In this document: positions 39,086 through 47,501 of the stretch, piece after piece
How the letters are laid out: each line of letters starts with the position of its first letter
Numbering within the stretch: the stretch's first letter is position 1
Assembly (NCBI GenBank): GCA_964547585.1
Contig: CAZJOI010000001.1
Coordinates: 1-64,000 of the forward strand
Origin: CAZSCF01 sp964547585
GTDB taxonomy: Bacteria; Patescibacteriota; Minisyncoccia; Moranbacterales; UBA2206
Length of the DNA stretch: 64,000 bases
Direction: 5' to 3'
The notes under the pieces: generated by a model
Told to the model about the DNA's origin: nothing
Databases searched by the model: none
What the model saw: the letters and a program-made list of their open reading frames with translations, nothing else
Made by a program: the position numbers and the translations under genes

Positions 39086-40462
39086 ATGAAAAAAACTCGC
39101 AGTAAAATTGAATTGCTCTCGCCGGCGGGCCTGCCTCGCCAAAGCCAAAAAAATAGAATTGAACTTTTGGCGCCGGCGGGAAGTTTGGGAAAACTCAAAT
39201 ACGCAATTAAGTACGGGGCTGACGCTGTTTATGCTGGAATACCGGATATTTCCATGCGAGCGCGAGTCAACAATTTTTCTGAAAAAGATTTAGCAGCGGC
39301 GGTTGCCTACGCGCATGCGCGAGGCAAGAAAATGTTTGTGACAGTGAATATCTATGCGCATAACTATCATTTTCCAGCTATTGAAAAACATCTGAAATTT
39401 TTACAGAAAATAAAAATTGATGGTGTGATTATTTCCGATCCTGGGATCATCGGGCTGGCTAAAAAATATTTGCCGGATGTGGATATCCATTTGAGCACAC
39501 AGGCCAACACGACCAATTGGCGAGCAGCCAAATTTTGGCATGAAGCGGGAGTCAAAAGAATTATTTTGGCACGCGAAGTTATTTTGGAAGATATTGCCGA
39601 AATTCACAAAAGAGTTCCCAATTTGGAATTGGAATATTTTGTGCATGGTGCGATGTGCATGAGTTATTCCGGTCGCTGTATCCTGAGTAAATGGATGTCC
39701 AATCAAAGTGCCAATGAAGGCGCTTGCACACAACCGTGCAGGTGGGCGTACCGCCCCAATGACCAATTTTCAATTTCCAATTTTCAATCAAATCTCAATG
39801 ATTTAATTTCTAAAAAAAATTCAAAAGAATTCAAAAAGATGTCAGTCAAGGAAGTGCAGAGTGGAACAGAGATGGATCTTGAAGAAGACGGACACGGAAC
39901 ATATTTTTTCAACAGCAAAGATATGAATTTAATAAAACATCTGACTGAAATGCGAAAGGCTGGGGTCGTAGCTTTCAAAATTGAAGGTCGCACCAAAAGT
40001 GCTTTCTATGTGGCCAGTGTGACGCGTGCTTACCGAAAAGTCTTGGATGCAATTATTGCAAAAAAAAGCGCGGTGGAAATAAAAAAGATTCAGAAGTGGG
40101 CAGAAACGGAACTCAATAAATTGGCCAATCGAGGTTACACCGAAGGGTTTCTGCTGGGCAATGATCCTGAGCACGGTTTTTCTGGACAACAATTCAGAGA
40201 TCAATTTCAATTTGTCGGTGAAGTTCTGGCGAGCGATGGAAACCAGATAACAGCCAAAATTCATAATGCGCTTTGCAAAGAAGATAAGATTGAAATTATT
40301 ACTCCGGAAAAAAATATTTCAGTCAAAATTCAAGCCATCTATAATGAAAACAAAAAAGAAGTAGCTTCAGCCCATGGCGGACATACAAAATTATATGTTC
40401 TCGAAATAAATCGCCAAGACATACAACCCTTGTCACTAATTAGAAAAATTAATAAAACATAA
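39086..40462 (+). CDS. Peptidase U32 family protein
   Basis: Member of the U32 family (YrrO/RlhA/TrhP group), 458 residues. Members are needed for hydroxylation of rRNA or tRNA bases, and others are proteases. Core motifs are ELLAPAGSLGKLKYAIKYGADAVYAG, HLSTQANTTNWRAAKFW, CMSYSGRCILSKWMSNQSANEGACTQPCRW and FKIEGRTKS, with the Cys set able to bind a metal or cluster. The N-terminus repeats IELLSPAG before the true IELLAPAG, and a second inserted-looking stretch (39764-39801) encodes FSISNFQSNLNDLI. Confidence 0.92.
   Translation: MKKTRSKIELLSPAGLPRQSQKNRIELLAPAGSLGKLKYAIKYGADAVYAGIPDISMRARVNNFSEKDLAAAVAYAHARGKKMFVTVNIYAHNYHFPAIEKHLKFLQKIKIDGVIISDPGIIGLAKKYLPDVDIHLSTQANTTNWRAAKFWHEAGVKRIILAREVILEDIAEIHKRVPNLELEYFVHGAMCMSYSGRCILSKWMSNQSANEGACTQPCRWAYRPNDQFSISNFQSNLNDLISKKNSKEFKKMSVKEVQSGTEMDLEEDGHGTYFFNSKDMNLIKHLTEMRKAGVVAFKIEGRTKSAFYVASVTRAYRKVLDAIIAKKSAVEIKKIQKWAETELNKLANRGYTEGFLLGNDPEHGFSGQQFRDQFQFVGEVLASDGNQITAKIHNALCKEDKIEIITPEKNISVKIQAIYNENKKEVASAHGGHTKLYVLEINRQDIQPLSLIRKINKT
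39107..39182 (+). repeat. Partial duplication of the U32 N-terminus with palindromic spacer
   Basis: The codons for IELLSPAG (39107-39130) recur as IELLAPAG (39158-39181). Between them lies a GC-rich stretch (gccggcgggcctgcctcgcc) unlike the rest of the gene. Confidence 0.65.
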
Positions 40463-40570
40463 TTTTAATGACATATCCAAAAAAGCGGGCATAAAAGTGC
40501 TCGTCTTTTTGTTTGTGGAAAATGATTTTTTGGCGTAAAATTAGAGAAAGAAATATTTAATTACTGTTTC

Positions 40571-40710
40571 AGGCCTTACGTATTTGCTTCTGCCAATCCA
40601 TGCTCTGTCGCGATAGCGGACCCGTCTGCAATGCTTCGCATAGCGATGCGGGCAGGCAAATTAAAATCGCGCCATCGAAATGGATTGCCATCATCAAACG
40701 CGTAAGTCCT
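40571..40710. repeat. 140-base fold-back element between the U32 gene and the exonuclease gene
   Basis: The ends are inverted copies (aggccttacgtatttg against the complement of caaacgcgtaagtcct, 13 of 16 matching). Further in, CCAATCCAT pairs with ATGGATTGCC. The centre (40621-40655) is a hairpin of CCCGTCTGCAATGC against GCGATGCGGGCAGG. GC content is higher than the surroundings. It contains no plausible gene. Confidence 0.7.
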
Positions 40711-40722
40711 ATATTATACACT

Positions 40723-41385
40723 ATGCGTAAGCTATTTTTGGACATTGAGACTCTACCGGCGGCCGACGAAAACTTTGAAGCGCTGCGACTTTTGCATGCT
40801 AAGAAAAAAGCCAAAAAGAAAAAAGAAAAAGATTGTGAGGACACGAGCAATTTTGAACAATATCTTCTGACTACTTCTTTCGACGGATCTTTTGGCCGGA
40901 TTTTGTGTATTGCCTATGCGATTGATGATGATCCAGTCGAAGTTCTTTCTGGTGATGGTGATGAAGCCGGAATGCTCAGAGAATTTTGGAGAATTGTCGA
41001 TTCCATTAGCGTGCCAAGCAATGGACAATGGAAGGACTACGGCGTGCAATTCATTGGACACAACGTGATGGATTTTGATCTGCGCTTTATCTATCAGCGT
41101 TCCATTATCAACAGAGTCAGACCAGCCTATGAAATAAGTTTTGCCCGCTATCGCAACTATCCTGTTTACGATACCATGAAGGAGTGGACCAAATGGTCGA
41201 GCAATAACATTGGGCTCGAGCACATTGCTTTGGCTCTAGGCATTCCAACACCCAAAGATGGTATTGACGGATCAGAGGTCTATGACTTTTACAAAAAAGG
41301 CAAGGTTGATGATATTTGTAAATATTGCAAAAGGGATGTGGAAGCCACTCGTGCTGTTTACAAGCGCATGACTTTTGAGGAATAA
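40723..41385 (+). CDS. Predicted 3'-5' exonuclease (PolB-like DEDDy domain)
   Basis: Stand-alone exonuclease domain of the DNA polymerase B type, 220 residues. Exo I is LFLDIETLP (residues 3-11), Exo II is FIGHNVMDFDLRF, and Exo III is CKYCKRDVEATRAVY, with the Tyr and Asp placed as in DEDDy enzymes. A Lys-rich stretch (KKKAKKKKEK) near residue 30 is a surface loop. I start at the ATG at 40723, since the longer frame runs back through the fold-back element. ybeY follows two bases after the stop. It may act in DNA repair or proofreading. Confidence 0.85.
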   Translation: MRKLFLDIETLPAADENFEALRLLHAKKKAKKKKEKDCEDTSNFEQYLLTTSFDGSFGRILCIAYAIDDDPVEVLSGDGDEAGMLREFWRIVDSISVPSNGQWKDYGVQFIGHNVMDFDLRFIYQRSIINRVRPAYEISFARYRNYPVYDTMKEWTKWSSNNIGLEHIALALGIPTPKDGIDGSEVYDFYKKGKVDDICKYCKRDVEATRAVYKRMTFEE

Positions 41386-41387
41386 AT

Positions 41388-41843
41388 ATGAAAATAAATT
41401 TGGAAATCAATAATAAAAGCAAAAGTCCGCTGACGAAAGCTTTTTTGAACGAGATTGTCAAAAAAACCCTTTCAGAAGTTGACTGGGATTTTTTGCAAAA
41501 GAAAGCCATTTCTTTGAGTTTAGCCTTGGTCAAAAAAGCCGAAATGCGGGCCATCAACAAAAAATATCGCCAAGTGGATGCCGTAACAGATATTCTTTCT
41601 TTTGCCGAATACAAAGATGAAAAAGAAATGAAAAAATCCAAAGAAAAGGAGTTGTTTTTAGGCGAGCTGATTTTGTGCTATGATGATATTAAGGAATACG
41701 CCAAAAGAGAAAAACTCAATTTAAAGGAGGAGTCTGTTAGGGTTGTTTCGCATGGCGTCTTGCATTTATTGGGAATGCCTCATGGCAAAAAAATGTTTGC
41801 TATTCAGGGGAAAGTAGCTAAAAATAATTTTTTTAAAAAATAA
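41388..41843 (+). CDS. ybeY: Endoribonuclease YbeY
   Basis: Zinc-dependent RNase involved in 16S rRNA 3'-end processing and ribosome quality control. The signature HGVLHLLGMPH carries the three zinc-binding His, and VTDILSFAEY is the conserved upstream segment. The 151 residues are normal. The usual ending YDH is replaced by MPH with the third His kept. It lies between the exonuclease and dgkA genes in a tight operon. Confidence 0.94.
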   Translation: MKINLEINNKSKSPLTKAFLNEIVKKTLSEVDWDFLQKKAISLSLALVKKAEMRAINKKYRQVDAVTDILSFAEYKDEKEMKKSKEKELFLGELILCYDDIKEYAKREKLNLKEESVRVVSHGVLHLLGMPHGKKMFAIQGKVAKNNFFKK

Positions 41844-41852
41844 TCCAAAAAA

Positions 41853-42236
41853 ATGGAAAGATTGGGACAGTTCATCGCAAGTTTCAGGCATGCTTTTAGG
41901 GGATTAACCTATGCTCTCAAGAATGAGAAAAATTTTCAGAACGAAATGATCATCGGAATATTGGTTATTATCGCCATGTTTTATTTCGATGTTACTCGCG
42001 GAGAAATGGTGGTGCTGTTTGTAGTTATTATGGCGGTTTTGATTATGGAGCTTTTGAATACGGCCATGGAAAGAGTTATCGATATTTTGCGACCAAAAAT
42101 TCATCCCTACGCCAAGCTGGTAAAGGACTTAATGGCGGCTAGTGTTTTGATGATGTCGATTTTGACAATACTTTTGGGCCTCATCATCTTTTTGCCATAT
42201 GTAGTCGAAAAAGTTCAGGGTTGGGGATTGATTTGA
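41853..42236 (+). CDS. dgkA: Diacylglycerol/undecaprenol kinase DgkA
   Basis: Small membrane kinase, 127 residues, with three membrane segments. The family signature ELLNTAMERVIDILRPK, which holds the catalytic Glu and metal ligands, is at about 67-83, and KNEKNFQNE is the conserved N-terminal part. Gram-positive-type members phosphorylate undecaprenol, feeding the same lipid-carrier pool as UppP. The stop is TGA, one of several showing that TGA terminates translation here. Confidence 0.94.
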   Translation: MERLGQFIASFRHAFRGLTYALKNEKNFQNEMIIGILVIIAMFYFDVTRGEMVVLFVVIMAVLIMELLNTAMERVIDILRPKIHPYAKLVKDLMAASVLMMSILTILLGLIIFLPYVVEKVQGWGLI

Positions 42237-42301
42237 TTGCGTCGAACAATTTTTTATTATAATATAGGATAGTTAACAAATTTAGTTTTTAAACTTAAAT
42301 C

Positions 42302-43558
42302 ATGTCAAAAGGAGATATAATTGTCGGGATTGATGTCGGATCTTCCAATGTGAGGACTGTCATTGCTCAAATTTTTCCTGAGGAAGAAACTCCCAGAATA
42401 ATTGGAGTGGGCGTGGCTGCTTCATCTGGAATAAGAAAAGGCGCGGTAGTTGATCTTGAAGAGGCAACTCAGTCTATTTGCGAATCAGTGGAAAAAGCGG
42501 AAATGAATTCAGGCAAAAAAGTTACCCATGCTATCGTAAGTTTAGGCGGATCACATATCAGTTCACAAGATTCAAAAGGTGTTGTGGCTGTTGGCCGAGC
42601 AGACGGAGAAGTGATTGATGATGATATTTCCAGAGTGATCAACGCGGCGCAAGCCATTTCTATTCCAGCTAACAAGGAAATAATTCACGTTATTCCGAGA
42701 AGCTATTCTTTGGATGATCAGAAGGACATTAAAGATCCGCTGGGCATGAACGGCGTCAGATTGGAAGTTGATGCGATGATTATCGAAGGTCTTTCTCCTT
42801 TCATCAAAAACTTGGCAAAATGCCTAGAACAAGCCAGAATTGACTTGGATGATTTTATTCTTTCGCCTTTGGCGGCGGCTAAAGCGGCTCTCACTAAAAG
42901 GCAAAAAGAATTGGGTGTGGTCTTGGTAGACATTGGCGGTGGAACAACTTCAGTGATTGTTTTTGAAGAAAATGAACTATTGCATACAGCCGTTTTGCCG
43001 ATTGGTGGCAGTCATATTACCAATGACATTGCGATAGGCCTCAGAACTTCGATTGATGTGGCTGAAAAAGTTAAGTTGGAATTCGGTAGCGCTCTGCCAA
43101 AAGAAATTAGTAAAAAAGAAGATATTAATTTGGCTGAAATTGAAGCGAATGAAGAAGGAATTGTTTCGCGTCAACATGTGGCGGAAATAATTGAAGCCAG
43201 ACTCGAAGAAATTTTTTCCATGGTCAACAAAGAACTCAAATCAATTGGTCGAGAAAAACTTTTACCAGCCGGAATAATTTTGACTGGCGGCACCGCCAAG
43301 ATTCCGGGTGCAGTGGATTTGGCTAAAGATGTAATGTCACTGCCCGCACAAACAGGCTTTCCTTTGCAACTCGGAGGACTCATTGACAAGGTCGATGATC
43401 CATCATTTGTAACTTCAGTCGGTTTGATTATGTGGGGAATGGAAAATTCTTCGACCAAAGGCAATTTTTCTAAGAATAAAATAATGAGCGGTCTCTCAGG
43501 TGGTTTCGGTTCGACAGTTGGCAGCATGAAAAAATGGTTTGAGAAATTTTTGCCTTAA
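42302..43558 (+). CDS. ftsA: Cell division protein FtsA
   Basis: Actin-like protein that tethers FtsZ to the membrane, 418 residues. ATP-binding motifs are IVGIDVGSSNVRTVIAQ, VLVDIGGGTTSVIVF and ILTGGTAKIPG. The 1C domain (SLGGSHISSQDSKGVV) distinguishes it from MreB. The C-terminus GSMKKWFEKFLP is the amphipathic membrane-targeting helix. A TATAAT box lies at 42258-42263, upstream of the ATG. ftsZ follows after about 195 bases. Confidence 0.96.
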   Translation: MSKGDIIVGIDVGSSNVRTVIAQIFPEEETPRIIGVGVAASSGIRKGAVVDLEEATQSICESVEKAEMNSGKKVTHAIVSLGGSHISSQDSKGVVAVGRADGEVIDDDISRVINAAQAISIPANKEIIHVIPRSYSLDDQKDIKDPLGMNGVRLEVDAMIIEGLSPFIKNLAKCLEQARIDLDDFILSPLAAAKAALTKRQKELGVVLVDIGGGTTSVIVFEENELLHTAVLPIGGSHITNDIAIGLRTSIDVAEKVKLEFGSALPKEISKKEDINLAEIEANEEGIVSRQHVAEIIEARLEEIFSMVNKELKSIGREKLLPAGIILTGGTAKIPGAVDLAKDVMSLPAQTGFPLQLGGLIDKVDDPSFVTSVGLIMWGMENSSTKGNFSKNKIMSGLSGGFGSTVGSMKKWFEKFLP

Positions 43559-43612
43559 ATAAGGCAAAATATTAGCTAAAATAAATATCAAAAATAAAAT
43601 ACCATAATATAT

Positions 43613-43641
43613 TTGACACACCTTAAGATGATGTGCTAGAT
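43613..43641 (+). promoter_or_regulatory. Probable ftsZ promoter
   Basis: TTGACA (43613-43618) and CTAGAT (43636-43641) are 17 bases apart in the ftsA-ftsZ gap. The leader of about 105 bases contains no gene. Confidence 0.55.
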
Positions 43642-43754
43642 TTATTTACTAAAGAAAAACTATTTTGAGGGGAAAATTTACATTCATTTAGGCTATTTAA
43701 TTACAATATTTATTTTACGTTAATTGATCTGGAAACCCCAGATTTATAAAAAAT

Positions 43755-44954
43755 ATGGCAGAAATAAAACCTCCAGTAGAAACATTTGCAAGAATAAAAG
43801 TGATCGGCGTTGGTGGTTCCGGTGGGAATGCGATTAGTCGCATGATCGAAACCAAATTAAAAGGTGTCGAATTTGTAGCGATTAATACTGATGCACAAGA
43901 TTTGCATCAAAACAAAGCAGCGGAAAAAGTTCATATCGGAAAAAATCTGACTAAAGGTTTAGGTGCCGGAATGAATCCAGATGTTGGTAGACAAGCCGCT
44001 GAAGAAAATCGTGATGAAATTCAAGAAGTTTTGAAAGGAGCGGATATGGTTTTTGTAACTTGCGGACTTGGTGGTGGAACCGGAACAGGGGCTGCACCAA
44101 TCGTAGCGGAGACTGCTAAGGAACTTGGAGCTCTGACTGTTGCGGTGGTCACCAAACCATTTGCTTTTGAAGGTGCTCAAAGAAGATCAATTGCTGATGA
44201 GGGTTTGGAAAATTTGAAAGAAAGAGTTGATTCCTTGATTACTATTCCTAACGACAAACTTTTACAAATTATTGATAAAAAAACTACTCTGCTTAATTCC
44301 TTTAAGATTGTGGACGATGTTTTGCGCCAAGGTGTCCAAGGCATTTCAGACCTCATAACCAAGCCGGGAGTGGTTAATGTAGACTTTGCGGATGTGAAGG
44401 CCATTATGTCCAACAGCGGTTCAGCTTTGATGGGAATCGGTTTGGGTAGTGGAGAGAATAGAGCAGCTGATGCAGCCAAAGCGGCTATCAACAGCCCACT
44501 ATTGGAACTTTCAATTGATGGAGCTAAGGGCGTATTATTCAATGTCAGCGGTTCAAGCGATTTAACGATGCTGGAAATCAATGAAGCGGCGAATATCATC
44601 ACTGAATCAATTGATCCAAATGCCAAAGTAATCTTTGGAGCGGTGGTGGACGAAACCATCAAAAAAGGTGAGGTTCAAGTTACCGTTGTCGCGACTGGAT
44701 TTGATGTGGATGCTGTCAAAGAAGCTCCAATCGAAAGATTATCTCGCATTGTTAAAGAAGAATCGGCCAAGAAAGATGAAGAGGAAAAAGAAACTCCAAG
44801 AATAACTTTTCCATCCAGAAAAATTGAAACTAAGATGATTATTGAGGAAAAAGTTCCACCTCGTCGAGTTACGAATACAAATGATTCAAAAGAAATGGAA
44901 GAAGACGATGAATTGGAAATCCCAGCCTTCATCCGAAGGAAGATGGGGAAATAA
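43755..44954 (+). CDS. ftsZ: Cell division GTPase FtsZ
   Basis: Tubulin homologue forming the division ring, 399 residues. The nucleotide-binding GVGGSGGNAISRM, the tubulin signature GLGGGTGTGAAPIVAE and the T7 loop region NVDFADVKAIM are intact. A charged linker follows, and the conserved C-terminal peptide DELEIPAFIRRK binds FtsA. No SD; the start is preceded by an A/T-rich leader. Confidence 0.97.
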   Translation: MAEIKPPVETFARIKVIGVGGSGGNAISRMIETKLKGVEFVAINTDAQDLHQNKAAEKVHIGKNLTKGLGAGMNPDVGRQAAEENRDEIQEVLKGADMVFVTCGLGGGTGTGAAPIVAETAKELGALTVAVVTKPFAFEGAQRRSIADEGLENLKERVDSLITIPNDKLLQIIDKKTTLLNSFKIVDDVLRQGVQGISDLITKPGVVNVDFADVKAIMSNSGSALMGIGLGSGENRAADAAKAAINSPLLELSIDGAKGVLFNVSGSSDLTMLEINEAANIITESIDPNAKVIFGAVVDETIKKGEVQVTVVATGFDVDAVKEAPIERLSRIVKEESAKKDEEEKETPRITFPSRKIETKMIIEEKVPPRRVTNTNDSKEMEEDDELEIPAFIRRKMGK

Positions 44955-44959
44955 GTCAT

Positions 44960-44990
44960 AAAGCATACAACATACAACATACAACATGAA
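44960..44990 (+). repeat. Tandem acatacaac-type repeat after ftsZ
   Basis: The seven-base unit atacaac is repeated three times, followed by atgaaac, directly after the ftsZ stop. Confidence 0.7.
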
Positions 44991-45018
44991 ACAAGCTCTG
45001 CAAAGGGCTTGTTTTTTT
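44989..45018 (+). terminator. ftsZ terminator
   Basis: AAACAAGC and GCTTGTTT pair around a loop of about eleven bases, followed by seven T. Confidence 0.82.
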
Positions 45019-45051
45019 GTTTTATTAATTTCAGGGTATTTAGTGCCAAAA

Positions 45052-45142
45052 CCGTGAAAAAGCAATGTGCAAAACTTGCACATACCACGGAGGATTAAGT
45101 TCATGGTTAAAAGCAATCCGCCAACCGGCGGATTGTTTTTTT
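45052..45142 (+). ncRNA. Possible short structured RNA ending in a terminator
   Basis: CCGTG (45052-45056) and CACGG (45086-45090) enclose a perfect hairpin, ATGTGCAA/TTGCACAT (45065-45083). An SD-like GGAGG and ATG (45103) with a 20-codon frame follow. A strong terminator, CAATCCGCC/GGCGGATTG with seven T (45114-45142), ends the unit. It could be a small RNA or a leader peptide element; the frame continues through the terminator stem, which argues against a normal gene. Confidence 0.4.
45112..45142 (+). terminator. Strong intrinsic terminator
   Basis: GCAATCCGCC and GGCGGATTG pair around AACC, with seven T after. Confidence 0.88.
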
Positions 45143-45145
45143 GCC

Positions 45146-45184
45146 AAGAGGGGGAAAGGGTGTAGAATAGAGTTGTAAAATAAC
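45146..45184 (+). repeat. G-rich/TAGAAT element, copy 2
   Basis: The segment GGGGGAAAGGG, then TGTAGAATAGAG and TTGTAAAATAAC, closely matches the copy at 38027-38064. Both contain a -10-like TAGAAT after a G-rich run. Confidence 0.5.
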
Positions 45185-45228
45185 TTAAACATCGACCAAA
45201 TCTGCCAGCTGGCGGATAGTATACTTTC

Positions 45229-45267
45229 TTGACATAATATATACCAAATGATAATATAGTATATATT
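45229..45267 (+). promoter_or_regulatory. Promoter with overlapping operator for the Fic gene
   Basis: TTGACA (45229-45234) and TAATAT (45252-45257) are 17 bases apart. A 9-base inverted repeat, AATATATAC (45236-45244) and GTATATATT (45259-45267), overlaps the -10. A repressor bound there would block transcription, possibly the Fic protein's own winged helix or a partner. Confidence 0.72.
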
Positions 45268-45290
45268 GATAAAAAAACGGATACTAACTT

Positions 45291-46421
45291 ATGAAATTGG
45301 AAATTTGCAAAAAAATCAGGCAACCTAAAGGTTTTAGTGCCTCAATCCCAAATCCTTTTCCGGTAAAAGGTATTTTTGACGTGCCGCAAAATTTAATGAA
45401 CAAAGCGGCTGAAGCCGAGAGGTTAATTGGCAAACTGGATGGTATTACTCAAATATTGCCAAATATAGAATTCTTTTTGAAAATGTATTCCCTAAAAGAC
45501 GCAACTTCTTCTGCGCAAATTGAAGGAACAAGGGCGACGATGGCGGATGCGATTGAAATGGAAGCTGGAATTGATGGCGAACAAGATGATGCTTCTGATA
45601 TTTTATTTTACATAAAAGCTCTTAACTATGGAATAAAAAGAATAAAAGAATTTCCTTTGTCTCTCAGGTTTGTAAGAGAATTACATCAAAAATTAATGCA
45701 TGGTGCCCGCTCAACACATTTTTCTGATCCTGGGGAATTTCGTACTTCTCAAAATTGGATCGGAGGGACAACTCTGCAAAATGCTTCTTTTGTTCCGCCA
45801 CCAATACACGAAATGAAAATAGCATTGCATGATTTTGAAAAATTCCTTTATAATGAAAAATCTACATTGCCAATTGTTCAAATTGCTTTTTCTCATGCGC
45901 AATTTGAAACTATCCATCCATTTCTGGATGGAAATGGAAGGGCTGGAAGAATGCTTGTGACGCTCTTACTTCTTCAAAGAAGATTGCTTGAAAATCCGGT
46001 GCTGTTTTTGTCATCATATTTTAAGAAACATCAAAAAATTTATTACGCCAAACTTAATGATTATCATGATGGCGATGTTTTCAGTTGGCTGGATTTTTTT
46101 CTTGACGGCGTCATTGATACTGCAAATAAATCCATTCTGGTTTCAAAAAATATTAGACAGCTTAGAGATGATGATATGCTCAAAGTGCAGGCTCTTGCCA
46201 AAAGAGAATCAGAGAGCGGGGTTTTGGTTCTATCAAAACTATATGAGAATCCGATTGTTAACACGAAAATGATAATGAGTTGGACTGGGTTTACTCGCGC
46301 CGGTGCGCAAAGAGTCATAGACAGATTTGTTGATCTGAATATTTTGAAGGCGGAAGACAATGGCAAAAATTATGACAGAAAATATGTTTATAAAAAGTAT
46401 TTAGACGCTTTTTCTGATTAA
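45291..46421 (+). CDS. Fic family protein with N-terminal inhibitory helix and C-terminal winged helix
   Basis: Probable AMP-transferase, 376 residues. The catalytic motif HPFLDGNGRAGR starts at His209. The inhibitory (S/T)xxxE(G/N) motif, SAQIEG, is in the N-terminal region, making this a class II, self-inhibited Fic protein. The C-terminal ~80 residues (TKMIMSWTGFTRAGAQRVIDRF) form a winged helix, often found in stand-alone Fic proteins of this domain order. The target is unknown. It opens the accessory island. The SD-less start follows a promoter with an overlapping operator. Confidence 0.93.
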   Translation: MKLEICKKIRQPKGFSASIPNPFPVKGIFDVPQNLMNKAAEAERLIGKLDGITQILPNIEFFLKMYSLKDATSSAQIEGTRATMADAIEMEAGIDGEQDDASDILFYIKALNYGIKRIKEFPLSLRFVRELHQKLMHGARSTHFSDPGEFRTSQNWIGGTTLQNASFVPPPIHEMKIALHDFEKFLYNEKSTLPIVQIAFSHAQFETIHPFLDGNGRAGRMLVTLLLLQRRLLENPVLFLSSYFKKHQKIYYAKLNDYHDGDVFSWLDFFLDGVIDTANKSILVSKNIRQLRDDDMLKVQALAKRESESGVLVLSKLYENPIVNTKMIMSWTGFTRAGAQRVIDRFVDLNILKAEDNGKNYDRKYVYKKYLDAFSD

Positions 46422-46441
46422 AGGGGAATGGGTGTAGAATG
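46421..46441 (+). repeat. G-rich/TAGAAT element, partial copy 3
   Basis: AAGGGGAATGGGTGTAGAAT matches the core of the elements at 38027 and 45146 and lies directly before the methylase gene. Confidence 0.5.
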
Positions 46442-46457
46442 GAGGTGATGTAAATTT

Positions 46458-47489
46458 ATGGCAAATAAGTCTTCAAATAAAAACTTGCATAAGGCGAATA
46501 AGGCCAAAAAGGATGAGTTTTACACTCAGCTTATTGATATTGAAAAAGAGCTACTGCACTACAAAGAGCAATTTCGAGGCAAAGTAGTTTATTGCAATTG
46601 CGACGATCCTTATGAGAGTAATTTTTTCAAATATTTCGCGTCTAATTTCAACGCGCTCGGACTCAAAAAACTTATTGCCACAAGCTTTACTAAATCGCCA
46701 ATTGCTGGCGGGCAGCTGTCACTTTTGGAATTTGAAGGACTGAAGCCCGAAGGCAAACAACCTATTAAAATTGAAATTAGTGAAATGTCAGATTCAAATT
46801 CTGATGGCGCAGTTGATCTTACAGATATTGAATGGCTATTGAAGCACAATGCCAAGGCCTCAGCACCCCTTAAAGGCAATGGCGATTTTCGCAGTGATGA
46901 ATGTGTTGAACTTCTGAAAGAAGCGGATATTGTTGTCACCAATCCGCCGTTTTCATTGTTTCGGGAATATATTACACAACTGATAGAAAATAATAAAAAA
47001 TTTCTGATTATTGGTAATACTAACGCGATGACTTACAAGGAAATTTTTAAACTATTTCAGACAGATAAGATCCGAACAGGCTATACCAATTTTAATGTAG
47101 GCATGTTTTTTGTTGTACCGGATGATTGGGAGCAATTTCATCATATTGATAAAGACGGCAAAAAAATTGCACGTGTGTCTACTTCATGTTGGTTTACAAA
47201 CTTGGAAGTTGAGAAACACAAAGAATATATAACCTTGTATAAAAAATATAGTCCCGAAGAATATCCTAAGTATGATAACTATGATGCAATCAACGTAGAT
47301 AAATATAATGACATTCCTTATAACTATAATGGTGCAGTTGGTGTGCCAATCACTTTTCTTGATAAGTATAATCCAAAACAATTTGAAATAATAAAATTTC
47401 GTAAAGGTAATGATGAAAAAGATTTATCAATAAATGGAAAATTCCCATATTTTAGGATTTTAATTAAAAATAAGAAAGTGAAAAAGTAG
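46458..47489 (+). CDS. EcoRI-type adenine-specific DNA methyltransferase
   Basis: Probable N6-adenine DNA methylase of the EcoRI modification family, 343 residues. NPPF, the amino-methylase catalytic motif IV, is in ADIVVTNPPFSLFREYI. The N-terminal KKDEFYTQLIDIEKEL and VVYCNCDDPYESNFFKYF are typical of this family. No EcoRI-type restriction enzyme is nearby. The reverse transcriptase starts 12 bases after the stop, so the two are probably cotranscribed. An SD-like GGAGGTGATG precedes the ATG. Confidence 0.9.
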   Translation: MANKSSNKNLHKANKAKKDEFYTQLIDIEKELLHYKEQFRGKVVYCNCDDPYESNFFKYFASNFNALGLKKLIATSFTKSPIAGGQLSLLEFEGLKPEGKQPIKIEISEMSDSNSDGAVDLTDIEWLLKHNAKASAPLKGNGDFRSDECVELLKEADIVVTNPPFSLFREYITQLIENNKKFLIIGNTNAMTYKEIFKLFQTDKIRTGYTNFNVGMFFVVPDDWEQFHHIDKDGKKIARVSTSCWFTNLEVEKHKEYITLYKKYSPEEYPKYDNYDAINVDKYNDIPYNYNGAVGVPITFLDKYNPKQFEIIKFRKGNDEKDLSINGKFPYFRILIKNKKVKK

Positions 47490-47501
47490 CCTTTTTAAAT
47501 T

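Noticed and set aside
45103..45165. A 20-codon gene with SD after ftsZ
   Set aside because: Its codons form the stem and T run of a strong terminator, so it is more likely part of a structured RNA.
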